Of a stretch of 64,000 nt of DNA, positions 17,226 through 24,775 are shown in pieces. The translations under genes were made by a program, and so were the position numbers. Position 1 is the first letter of the stretch, and each line of letters opens with the position of its first letter. The notes under the pieces are model-generated. The model ran no database searches. It was not told where the DNA came from and worked only from the letters and a program-made list of their open reading frames with translations. Source of the stretch: Pseudodesulfovibrio tunisiensis (GTDB lineage Bacteria; Desulfobacterota; Desulfovibrionia; Desulfovibrionales; Desulfovibrionaceae); assembly GCF_022809775.1 (NCBI RefSeq), contig NZ_CP094380.1, positions 744,001 through 808,000 on the forward strand, read 5' to 3'.

Positions 17226-19724
17226 TTAATCCCTAGGTTTTTCTTTCAAATCGATGGCTAGTGTTGATTGCATATTGGTAATGCATCTCGGCCAATTAGC
17301 TCCTCTGAATTCTAACCAATCGTAAACGAGACAATCTGATTTGCTCTTTCCGAGTGTTTGGGTATCTTTGTATATTTCTTTTGCAATGTCGCAAAGACGT
17401 TGAAACTGTTCTATGTTTACAATTCTTAGGTCAGGGTGTGGGTTGCAGCTTGCTGTTACATCAAGGTTTCTTCCGAGGATCACAAGGAATTTTTCATATC
17501 CAGGAAATTTTGCATTAACATATCTAACATGATCGTCGAATTGAGCAACGTCCTTCTTTCTGTATTTTGCAGGGTCACTTTTGTCTGTTTTCGCTTCTAA
17601 AATTAATAGCGATTTTGACTCATGATCAATCCATAAGACATCAGGTCCGGTCTTGTGTTCTTTGTCAGGTCTACTAGCTTCAAGACCAAGCAATTCCCCA
17701 AGCTGCTTGAGGGCTTCCTCACAAGGGTTTGTCTTGTCTCCATAAATGATGTCGGCTCTAAGATCGTCAAAGTCCCTAAGGATTCTGGGATAGCTGGATT
17801 CGAATATTCTAAATATGTTAGTGGATTGCTGTGTCCTTATGTCTTGCTTGCCAATGCTAGCTTTTAAGTCTTGTAAATTTTTAGGGAGTCCAAGGGCTGC
17901 CCTAGTGTTTGCAGCCTTTCTGTACTCCCTAAAAGCAGATATGTGGTCATCCAGTTCTTCATAAACGAAGCCAAGCCAATGACGGTACCAAGAGGCGAGA
18001 CGAATATCCTGCCTCTGGGTCTCTTCGCAAAGTTTAGAAAAAAGTCTCAAAGCTGCCTGATAGTCACTTTCCCATAGTTTTTGAAACGCTCTTTTTTCCC
18101 TGAGAAGTATCTCAGATATCCAACTAGGCAAAAATTGATCTGGTTCAGTTTCCATCTGAGTGATGTTTTCTGAATAGAAGTTATCCCATTCAGGGTTTCC
18201 AGAGAGTACCCCCTCAACCAAATCATCGTATGCGATGTTGCCTAGGGCCACGTTTCGTTTTAACTCTTCTCCAAGTTTGATTTGCTTTTGAAGAAGGCTG
18301 GGAAAGTGCACGATGTTTTTTGGAGTTGAAAGCCAGCGTCGCAATTCATTTCCGGTGACAACAACGACTCCATGGTCAGTATTGCTTCTAAAAATTCTAC
18401 CAATAGCTTGAATTATACGAATAGCTGTCTTCGATGATCTCAATACTGAGACTTGAAGCTTGTTTTCTAGGAATTTGTCGAAGTGATGAGAGCTCGATGG
18501 GGTTCTGCATAGAATAAGAATACGACAGCTATCCCCTGGCAAATCAACCCCATCATATCGAGCAACTAAAATGAGTTTTGAATTGTCGTCTCTACCTCTG
18601 AATGATTCTAAGAATTCTTCATCACAATTCTTATCAAATATTTCTCCGATGTGGTTCCACTCCTCCGCCGCTTTGTATGATGGAACGATTATGCAGCCTT
18701 TCTTGTCTTCTATTAGATTTTCGGCTTCTTCCCGCTGCTTCTCATCTTCCTCTCCTTCAGGAAATACAAACAGTCTTTGCGCGTCACCCGATTTTCCAGA
18801 AGGAGTAATGCTTGTCGGTGCTTCAATGCCAAATGTTCGTATGAAATCGGTTTTTATTGGTAGAGTAGCGGTGAGGTATACCCTTTTGCTTTCAGCAGCA
18901 AAGACGTTGAGTCGATGTGTAGGAAGACAGGGAGGTGTTATTTCGATGCCTGAACCATCAATTATTAAGCAGCATCTCACCAGATCATCTTTGATATGAT
19001 TCCATGCAAACTTGTTGTCATCGTCTGCTACATTGTTGCGTCTTAAAATTTCAAGAAGCTTTTCCTTCTCTCTTCTCAGTTCAAATTGAGGAAGGTAAAG
19101 CATCGCTTCATATTTCCCGGAGCGCACATCGTTTACGATTTCGGACTGATATGAATCCTCGAAAAATGGTTGGAAGAGTGTAATGATTTCATCGAATGCA
19201 TCTGATCCGTGTTTGAATTTTAGGGTAAAGCAATCACGAAGTATCCCTTCGACGACATGTCCATCATCAAAAACATATCCTCGGATTTCTTCTCGATTAA
19301 ATATACTAAATCCGTTAAACAGCGCAGCGTAGGTTGTAATACAAGGGCCATCGCAGCGGTCAAAATGTTCGCGGTTTGTCCAGCTAGAATTTACATACGT
19401 TGAAACAAGTAGTCCGCATTCGCTGGCTCTTTTAGCTGCTTGCTCGACCAACTGAATTGTTGGGCAAAGGTAGAGCACCTTTTCTCGATGTTCGTTTATG
19501 ATTGATTGTGCGATGAGTAACCCTACAAGGGTCTTCCCGCCGCCTGTGTTCATCTCAACTATGATGTCGTCATTTTCTCGTTGCTTTGACCATTCGACTA
19601 ACGCCTCGTTTTGAGGAGCCCAAATGTTTTCAACAGTTCCTCGGAGAGTTAGTCCATTAAATATTTCAAGCGGATCAACTGCGGTTTTTTTGCCCGCCTT
19701 TCGGATGCTTACTTTGTCAAACAT
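17226..19724 (-). CDS. DEAD/DEAH-box helicase fused to a C-terminal PD-(D/E)XK nuclease-like domain
   Basis: 832 aa. Seen: a Q-like PQNEA near 37, Walker A NTGGGKT (59-65), motif II DDGH (153-156, with Asp-Gly in place of the usual Glu-X), motif III TAT in VYLTATLP, and motif VI QAIGRIFRS. A helical, TPR-like middle follows (about 590-660). Near 693 GPD leads to ILEAK (Asp695, Glu710, Lys712), the D-x(n)-ExK signature of a nuclease fold. The helicase resembles type III/type I restriction motors by motif order. Start ATG 19724 has AGGG upstream and sits 8 bp after the Mrr gene. A combined DNA-translocating and cutting defence role is inferred. Confidence 0.75.
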   Translation of the reverse strand: MFDKVSIRKAGKKTAVDPLEIFNGLTLRGTVENIWAPQNEALVEWSKQRENDDIIVEMNTGGGKTLVGLLIAQSIINEHREKVLYLCPTIQLVEQAAKRASECGLLVSTYVNSSWTNREHFDRCDGPCITTYAALFNGFSIFNREEIRGYVFDDGHVVEGILRDCFTLKFKHGSDAFDEIITLFQPFFEDSYQSEIVNDVRSGKYEAMLYLPQFELRREKEKLLEILRRNNVADDDNKFAWNHIKDDLVRCCLIIDGSGIEITPPCLPTHRLNVFAAESKRVYLTATLPIKTDFIRTFGIEAPTSITPSGKSGDAQRLFVFPEGEEDEKQREEAENLIEDKKGCIIVPSYKAAEEWNHIGEIFDKNCDEEFLESFRGRDDNSKLILVARYDGVDLPGDSCRILILCRTPSSSHHFDKFLENKLQVSVLRSSKTAIRIIQAIGRIFRSNTDHGVVVVTGNELRRWLSTPKNIVHFPSLLQKQIKLGEELKRNVALGNIAYDDLVEGVLSGNPEWDNFYSENITQMETEPDQFLPSWISEILLREKRAFQKLWESDYQAALRLFSKLCEETQRQDIRLASWYRHWLGFVYEELDDHISAFREYRKAANTRAALGLPKNLQDLKASIGKQDIRTQQSTNIFRIFESSYPRILRDFDDLRADIIYGDKTNPCEEALKQLGELLGLEASRPDKEHKTGPDVLWIDHESKSLLILEAKTDKSDPAKYRKKDVAQFDDHVRYVNAKFPGYEKFLVILGRNLDVTASCNPHPDLRIVNIEQFQRLCDIAKEIYKDTQTLGKSKSDCLVYDWLEFRGANWPRCITNMQSTLAIDLKEKPRD

Positions 19725-19732
19725 GTTTGTCC

Positions 19733-20572
19733 CTATATCTTTTCAAACCATTGGCTATCGACTTCAACTTCCTCAACCATCCGAACATTCACACCAAGCC
19801 GTAGCTTCTTGAGCATTTCAACGAGGTCATCCCCATCAATCAAATCAATCGGTGAAGCCCCATCACGGGTCGCCTCTTTGGTTGCTTCGCGTGTAAAGGT
19901 CCCAGTGGTGATGAACAGTCCTTTGTCTGCTTTGCCAACCATGGCACCTCTGAAATCTCGAATTGCTCCCGGTCCAACAGAGCCTTTGTAGCGTTTGCAC
20001 TGGAAGACAACGTGGTAACTTAGGACATCCTGAATCTTCACGATTCCTTTTCCGTCGATACCACCATCGCCAGACTGACCTGTTACTTCGACTTGAACAA
20101 AACCAATTTCACGAAGGATGCGCTTTGCCAAACGTTCAAAAGCACTCGGATCAAGTGCTAGAACCGCTTGGTGAATAACCTCACGCCAATCACCCATTTC
20201 TGGAAGAGCTTCGGGAGCATCATCAATGACTTTCTTTCTTGAGTTTTTTGTCAACCCTCGAACCGTTTGAACGATCTCTTCAGCGTCGAGTTTCATCCCA
20301 CGTTGGTACTTGTCGGTAAAAGACCAAACACCTCGTTTGGAGTTCTCGATCAGGCCGACCTTCTTGAGATAGGTCCTAGCCCAAGCAAGACGATACTCAA
20401 CTTCGGTCTGGCTGGACTTCTCAGGGTTGTGAGGGGGGGAAGTGACTTCTTCCGGCAGGTTGAGAAGCTGGATTACTCCTTCGGCGATTTCTTGAATGGT
20501 TCCAGAACCTCCAAGTTCGTCGATGACAGTTAGCGTGGGGATCACCATTTCGTGGTATTTGGGTATGATCAT
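19733..20572 (-). CDS. Mrr-type restriction endonuclease
   Basis: 279 aa from ATG 20572; the longer frame to 20656 adds 28 residues unlike the family. Residues 3-95 form a winged-helix Mrr N-terminal domain (PKYHEMVIPTL opening). Residues 140-265 form the Mrr catalytic domain with GQSGDGGIDGKG (Asp169 or Asp173) and FQCKRYKG (Gln191-x-Lys193), the D-QxK variant common in Mrr enzymes. Known relatives cut methylated or otherwise modified DNA. It is the first gene of the three-gene minus-strand operon, with helicase-nuclease and acidic protein following at 8 and about 25 bp. Low GC against the surrounding genome indicates horizontal acquisition. Confidence 0.85.
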   Translation of the reverse strand: MIIPKYHEMVIPTLTVIDELGGSGTIQEIAEGVIQLLNLPEEVTSPPHNPEKSSQTEVEYRLAWARTYLKKVGLIENSKRGVWSFTDKYQRGMKLDAEEIVQTVRGLTKNSRKKVIDDAPEALPEMGDWREVIHQAVLALDPSAFERLAKRILREIGFVQVEVTGQSGDGGIDGKGIVKIQDVLSYHVVFQCKRYKGSVGPGAIRDFRGAMVGKADKGLFITTGTFTREATKEATRDGASPIDLIDGDDLVEMLKKLRLGVNVRMVEEVEVDSQWFEKI

Positions 20573-20664
20573 ATGTCGTCGGCATACTCCTCCGTCTATA
20601 AAAAGCCAAGGGCCAAACAAAAAAAGGTTCATCCGGCTCAAGCGTACTTTTGACAAAATGACAG

Positions 20665-20945
20665 GATATGCCGTCCTTGCCCAATTACTCGCGGCCGCAC
20701 AAGGTGCCGTCCGGGTATTGGAAGATCATCGCGATCATGACGGAAGATTCCCAACAGCCTTTGCGGCTTCTCGGATTCATTTTCGACCAGAATACGCCAA
20801 GGGGGCAAAGGAAATGGGCTACGCCGCTTCGGTCAATGCGATCGAAATTCGGACCGGACTCAACTTTTTCCCGGGGCTTGAAAAGGACCACGACGAAGCG
20901 TTTGTGGAAGCCTTGGAAGGGTGCAATTCACCATCCCTCAATTAG
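20665..20945 (+). pseudogene. Remnant of a DNA/RNA non-specific endonuclease (C-terminal fragment)
   Basis: Frame 1 (about 20689-20810) reads VPSGYWKIIAI...GFIFDQN, like the central strands of NUC1-family nucleases. After a G5 run near 20801 the homology moves to the other frame, which reads MGYAASVNAIEIRTGLNFFPGL before a stop at 20945. These match the C-terminal end of the family, where a vector/ligand segment and a TGLxFFP motif close the protein. The catalytic DRGH-type motif and the N-terminal half are absent. The piece is both truncated and frameshifted. Confidence 0.65.
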
Positions 20946-20968
20946 AGGGCAGGTTCGCAAAAAAAACA

Positions 20969-21062
20969 CGCCCCCATGATCCGCTGGGCCGAGGGACCGT
21001 TTGATTTATGGAGACCTTCCCAAGCCTACCATAGTCCTTCTAAAGTCATGAGAAACAATGTG
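20969..21062. repeat. 94-bp direct repeat, copy A
   Basis: This segment matches 22931-23024 in the same orientation at 86 of 94 positions by my count, with weaker similarity for about 25 bp further upstream. It contains no ORF. It sits between the nuclease remnant and the tRNA-Ser fragment. The region 20946-21556 carries no gene; it holds this repeat, the arm-like motifs, the tRNA-Ser fragment, a terminator and the second copy of the 24-bp motif. Confidence 0.8.
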
Positions 21063-21121
21063 TGATTTGATGTGTGATTCTTTGCAATGCTCTTACATTT
21101 TGTCGCACATTATCACACATT
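21057..21121. promoter_or_regulatory. Cluster of TGTGTGAT motifs, candidate integrase arm-type sites
   Basis: AATGTGTGAT (21057-21066), ATGTGTGATT (21070-21079) and the exact inverted copy ATCACACATT (21112-21121) occur within 65 bp, about 50 bp upstream of the tRNA-Ser fragment. Direct plus inverted short motifs next to a core site are typical of tyrosine-recombinase arm sites. An operator is the alternative. There is no integrase gene in the window. Confidence 0.45.
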
Positions 21122-21167
21122 AAAGCCGCATAACTCTTTGATTTTCAGTTCGTTTGATTTCTTTATA

Positions 21168-21231
21168 CTCGACTCGAAATCGAGTTATGGGTAACCCCCA
21201 TACGTGGGTTCGAATCCCACCCTCTCCGCCA
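21168..21231 (+). other. 3' fragment of tRNA-Ser(CGA): second island attachment site
   Basis: The fragment begins with a complete anticodon arm (CTCGA, loop CTCGAAA, TCGAG; anticodon CGA), then a long serine-type variable arm, a paired T arm with TTCGAAT, acceptor 3' strand CCTCTCC, G and CCA. The 40 bp upstream do not fold as an acceptor or D arm, so the 5' half is missing. Like the tRNA-Asp fragment, it is read as an integration scar with the intact tRNA elsewhere. Confidence 0.8.
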
Positions 21232-21242
21232 GCCAGCAATGG

Positions 21243-21279
21243 GGACTATGGGTAAACGCCTGTAGTCCTTTTCTTTTTT
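21243..21279 (+). terminator. Terminator downstream of the tRNA-Ser fragment
   Basis: GGACTA (21243-21248) pairs with TAGTCC (21263-21268), with a 14-nt loop, followed by a T-rich run. It lies 11 bp after CCA, as expected for the original tRNA-Ser transcript end. Confidence 0.65.
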
Positions 21280-21464
21280 CCAATTCGACGTCCTGAACAA
21301 AAGGGCCGAAATCATGCTCCGGTGACCCAATTACACAAATCGGTCACACAAATCGGAGTTGACGGCATGCCCCGAAAAGTCAGCAATGGCCCAGTTATCT
21401 CGTTACCCATGGTGCTTACTTCAGGATGGTGGTTCCTTGTGATCTGCGCCAACACCTTAGATGC

Positions 21465-21488
21465 ACAGGTAATCCTCCCATTTCTAGG
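21465..21488. repeat. Second copy of the 24-bp island-end motif
   Basis: This matches 16499-16522 with one substitution (CCTCCC for CCCCCC). Unlike the first copy it has lost the right arm of the inverted repeat. The surrounding 21280-21556 shows no gene; a GTGACC/GGTCAC inverted pair (21323-21350) is the only other structure seen. Confidence 0.5.
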
Positions 21489-21556
21489 TGTAGCGCGACA
21501 CCGAGGAGCCTTCACCGTTTTGGGGTGCGAAAAGGGGAATGTCCCCGACGGCCGGG

Positions 21557-22681
21557 CTATACCTCGACCACGTCCGAGGACAGCAAGGACAGACGTTGCT
21601 GCAAGGGCTGTTCCTCCTTCCCGGGATCGGCCGTGGCCGGGGTGCGCTTTGTTGCGCCGACCAAATCCAGAAAGTTGCGGCTGGCCACCCGCATGGCAGT
21701 CTCCGGCCCCAGTTTGGCCAGAAATGGATCGTACTTGCCGATGGCGGCCGCGTACTCCGACCAGTGGCCTATCATGTCCGTGCCGATCATGACCCGCCGG
21801 GGAAACGTCTCCACCAAATCGACCCAGCGTTCGTCCACATGGCCGCCCGGGGCCACGCACTCCTCGTAGACCACCCACGACAGGTCGATCCAGAGGTTGG
21901 GACGGCGGGTCATCAGCCCCTTGATGTCGGCCGTGATGGTCGGAATGGAGAAAGACCGGGACACCCCGGCGTGCGCCAGGATAATTGTGGTCTCCGGGTG
22001 CTTGGCCAGAGCGTTTTCCACTTCGTAGAGATACACCGGTTCCCCAAGCCGCTTGTTGCCGACATTGGAATGCAGTTGAACCGGTAGGTTGCGCCGGGCG
22101 GCAAAAGCATAGACCGAATCCAAGGCCGGATGGTCGGCCGTGGCCGTCTCGCCCAAGGTCAGGGCGGTGAGATCATCGTGGCGCAGCATGATTTCGCCGA
22201 TGCCCTGCCAGACTTCGGGAAACCAGTCGAACATCCGGCGTACATGGTTGATGGCGTATTGGTCGGTGGGATTGAAACCGCACAGGAACGGGTGGAGCCG
22301 ACCGCGTTCGCTCTCTGGCAGGGCCTGATACGCTCTGGCCACGTCCACGTCCGTGGACCCGTAAAAATAAACCCGGGAATCGTTGTCGAGATAATAGGTC
22401 GGCGGCTTCCGATCGACCCTGTCCCATTTTTTTGTCACAGGCAGACCCATGATCTGGCAGTGCGCCACCCCGGCCTTGTTCATATGCCCGATCAGGCTTT
22501 TGAGCCCTTCGCTGCCCTGAATGAAGTCCACCACGTGGCAGTGGGCGTCGCTCTTGAGGAGGCCCCCTCCCGGAGCTTTGGGCATGGACTTGGACAAAGC
22601 CGTCCCGGGGCTTACGGCGGCGGCCGCAGCCACCATTCCCATCGCCTGCAACATCTCACGTCGCGTCATGGTCATTTGCAT
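21557..22681 (-). CDS. Tat-exported metal-dependent amidohydrolase (amidohydrolase_2 type)
   Basis: 374 aa from ATG 22681, selected because a Tat signal follows at once: TMTRREMLQAMG, then an alanine-rich h-region and a cleavage-like region near 32. The mature part looks like a TIM-barrel hydrolase: DAHCHVVDF supplies the HxH metal ligands, LHSNVG and LAHAGVSR give later His ligands, and MIGTDMIGHW the final Asp. Family members act as decarboxylases or lactone hydrolases; the substrate is not evident. It is a lone gene between the tRNA-Ser scar and an IS remnant, framed by the two 94-bp repeats. No transporter or partner gene lies beside it. Confidence 0.8.
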   Translation of the reverse strand: MQMTMTRREMLQAMGMVAAAAAVSPGTALSKSMPKAPGGGLLKSDAHCHVVDFIQGSEGLKSLIGHMNKAGVAHCQIMGLPVTKKWDRVDRKPPTYYLDNDSRVYFYGSTDVDVARAYQALPESERGRLHPFLCGFNPTDQYAINHVRRMFDWFPEVWQGIGEIMLRHDDLTALTLGETATADHPALDSVYAFAARRNLPVQLHSNVGNKRLGEPVYLYEVENALAKHPETTIILAHAGVSRSFSIPTITADIKGLMTRRPNLWIDLSWVVYEECVAPGGHVDERWVDLVETFPRRVMIGTDMIGHWSEYAAAIGKYDPFLAKLGPETAMRVASRNFLDLVGATKRTPATADPGKEEQPLQQRLSLLSSDVVEV

Positions 22682-22820
22682 TCTCTCGCCGGAACCGCTT
22701 GGTAGCAAATCGGATGTCGCGAGTCGGCGGTTCCAGGCAAGTGGCAGCAATACATGCAATCGACGCGGCCATCCTCCGTGCGCAAGACTCAATGCGCCCT
22801 GACGCAGGGTTGTCTATATT

Positions 22821-22837
22821 GAATCATGGCATGATTC
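22821..22837. promoter_or_regulatory. Perfect 17-bp palindrome upstream of the amidohydrolase
   Basis: GAATCATG and CATGATTC flank a single central G. The site lies 140 bp upstream of the amidohydrolase start and overlaps a possible minus-strand TATAGA box. An operator is plausible; no regulator gene is adjacent. The rest of 22682-22930 shows no coding feature. Confidence 0.4.
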
Positions 22838-22930
22838 GAAATGGCATTCAAGAGGGCCCGGGCCCATTTCTCGCCAGCCACAGCTCTTGGGTTTTCGTTG
22901 AAGAATTAAGGGTAGGGCCGCAATGCATAT

Positions 22931-23024
22931 CGCCCCCATGATCAGCTGAGTCGAGGGAGCGTTTGATTTATGGAGGCCTTCCCAAGCCCACCATGGTCCT
23001 TCAAAAGTCATGAGAAACAATGTG
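22931..23024. repeat. 94-bp direct repeat, copy B
   Basis: This is the partner of 20969-21062, same orientation, 8 mismatches. Its right end coincides with the outer end of the IS3 remnant: copy A continues with TGATTTGATG, while copy B changes to IS sequence. The IS therefore inserted into, or deletion-joined at, the repeat edge. Confidence 0.8.
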
Positions 23025-23546
23025 ATCCTGCTACAAAAAAGTGGACCACCAGTTAAGCCACTTCCTTCATGACGAGTTGTTTTTCAAATTCGGCGGTCGA
23101 TATCCAGCCATTTGAGGAATGTCTCCGCCTCCGGTTGTCGTAGGCCTCGATGTATTGAAACAGCGCCAGTTCCGCCTCAAGGCTGTTTGAGAATCGCCGA
23201 TGTCGGACGAATTGAGTCTTGAGGGTATGAAAGAAGGATTCAGCAACGGCGTTGTCCCAGCAATTTCCTTTGCGGCTCATGCTCTGAACGCAGCCATGTC
23301 TTCTCAATTCCGATCGGAAATCATGGCTGGCAAGCTGAATTTCCCTGTCGCTGTGGATCAAAAGGCCGTGAGGTGGCCGCCTTCGGGCAAAAACCTTGTG
23401 GAAAGCCCGCATAATATCCGCTCTTGGAAACCTTGAGCGTACGGCACATCCTCTTCACCAAAAAATGCGAGCGGTGGTCCCTTACGAAACAGAATCTCAT
23501 TTCGGTGTCCTGCTGAAGAGCGCCAATGCTTTTTTTAGAGTGGGAG
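23025..23546 (-). mobile_element. Remnant of an IS3-family insertion sequence
   Basis: The interval runs from an IS end-like ATCCTGCTACAAAAAAGTGG (first 20 bases) to the point where transposase homology stops, just before the diguanylate cyclase gene. It carries only pieces of the transposase and no intact orfA, so it cannot transpose by itself. The second inverted end was not recognised. Confidence 0.7.
23053..23500 (-). pseudogene. IS3-type transposase orfB with large internal deletion
   Basis: From ATG 23500 the first 32 codons match the orfB start (VKRMCRTL, VSKSGYYAGF). The reading then switches frame near 23400 to the C-terminal part: LLIHSDRE with the second catalytic Asp, then GNCWDNAVAESFF with the catalytic Glu, then an AYDNRRRRHSS end, stopping at 23053. 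The HTH remainder and the first Asp of the DDE triad, several hundred bases, are missing. The element is dead. Confidence 0.8.
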
Positions 23547-23589
23547 TCTCTTGACATTGAAAACGAATATCAATATCAGTCAATTCGAC

Positions 23590-24714
23590 ATGACGAAATC
23601 AGTTCGGATTCCGGAGGGGAAGCGCGTGCAGAAGGCGGTATTCAGGAAAGAGGAAATAATTCTGGGCCGGGTTCGTACCTGCTTGGAATCAGGGAAAAAA
23701 ATTCAGGCTTTTGATTCCCTTGTTGCGGAATACGGAAAATTGCTGCGCCAAAGTCGTCGTCTGGTGACCATGGGTGACAGGATGCAGAACAGTCTGAATG
23801 AACTGAATCAATCCTTGACCGCCAGCGAATGGAAGTATCGCAGCATATTTGAAAACGTGGTTGAAGGCATTTTTCGCGCTAGCCCCGATGGCAGGCTGGT
23901 AGAGGTCAATCCCGCTCTGGCTGACATGTTCGGTTATGCCACTCCCTCTGATTTTCTGGCCTGTTTTTCAAGGGTGCAGGAAATGTTTCGCAGTATTTCC
24001 TCAGTGAAGCGCTATGAAAACACGCTTGAACGGCAGGGAAGCCTGCGTGCCTATCAAACCGAAATGAAGCATTCGGACGGAAGATTCTTCTGGGGAGAAC
24101 TGAGTGCCAGTCTGTTGCCTGAACAGGAGGAAGCGCCTGGCGGAATCGTGGGCGTGATCGTGGACGTGACCGAACGGAAGTGCATGATGGAAGAGATGTG
24201 CCGACTCGCCCGGACGGACAGCCTGACCGGGCTGTGGAACAGGGGCTACTTCATTGAGTTGGCCCGCAGGGAACTGGCGCGGAATCAACGGCATGGCGGA
24301 GCGCTTTCCCTGCTCATGGTGGATGTGGACCATTTCAAGTCGGTCAATGATTCCCACGGGCACGATGTGGGCGATCAGGCCTTGCAAACCCTGGCTTCGG
24401 TTTTTTGTGCCTCGGTCCGTGAAATTGATGTTATCGGACGTTTCGGAGGAGAGGAGTTTGTCATTCTGCTTCCCGGTTCCGGAAGGATGGACGCCTGTTT
24501 TGTGGCGGATCGCATTCGAGCTGCGGTCAGGGATGAAATCGTGCCGACCAGGGACGGCCCATTGCAGTTGTCTGTCAGTATCGGCGTCACTTCCTGGAGT
24601 GAAAAGACACGTGATCTTGATGAACTGCTGAAATACGCGGATATCGCGCTGTACGCGGCCAAGAAAAATGGTCGGGATCGGGTTGAAGTGTTTCGTCGTC
24701 CTTGCTGCATGTAG
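23590..24714 (+). CDS. PAS-GGDEF diguanylate cyclase (SiaD-like position)
   Basis: 374 aa from ATG 23590 (TTG 23551 would add 13 residues). A charged N-terminal coiled coil (about 20-80) leads into a PAS domain (about 85-210) with YRSIFENVVEGIF and a VDVTERK exit, then a GGDEF domain with DSLTGLWNRG and the intact active-site loop RFGGEEF. An intact site implies cyclic-di-GMP synthesis from GTP. No I-site RxxD five residues before GGEEF is evident. It starts the gene run that continues with phosphatase, SiaB-like and SiaC-like genes, so SiaC-type control of the cyclase is inferred, as in Pseudomonas SiaABCD. Its promoter may lie in the IS remnant edge. Confidence 0.85.
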   Translation: MTKSVRIPEGKRVQKAVFRKEEIILGRVRTCLESGKKIQAFDSLVAEYGKLLRQSRRLVTMGDRMQNSLNELNQSLTASEWKYRSIFENVVEGIFRASPDGRLVEVNPALADMFGYATPSDFLACFSRVQEMFRSISSVKRYENTLERQGSLRAYQTEMKHSDGRFFWGELSASLLPEQEEAPGGIVGVIVDVTERKCMMEEMCRLARTDSLTGLWNRGYFIELARRELARNQRHGGALSLLMVDVDHFKSVNDSHGHDVGDQALQTLASVFCASVREIDVIGRFGGEEFVILLPGSGRMDACFVADRIRAAVRDEIVPTRDGPLQLSVSIGVTSWSEKTRDLDELLKYADIALYAAKKNGRDRVEVFRRPCCM

Positions 24715-24775
24715 TGTTTTTTTTCGAACTTTAATGAAAATGAAACTCAAATTCATAAAACAGGTTGAAACGAAA

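Noticed and set aside
21168..21231. Complete tRNA-Ser gene
   Set aside because: No 5' half is found in the preceding 60 bp.
21322..21792. 156-aa + strand frame beside the amidohydrolase
   Set aside because: Its second half is antisense to the amidohydrolase end, and the first half shows no family likeness or ribosome binding site.
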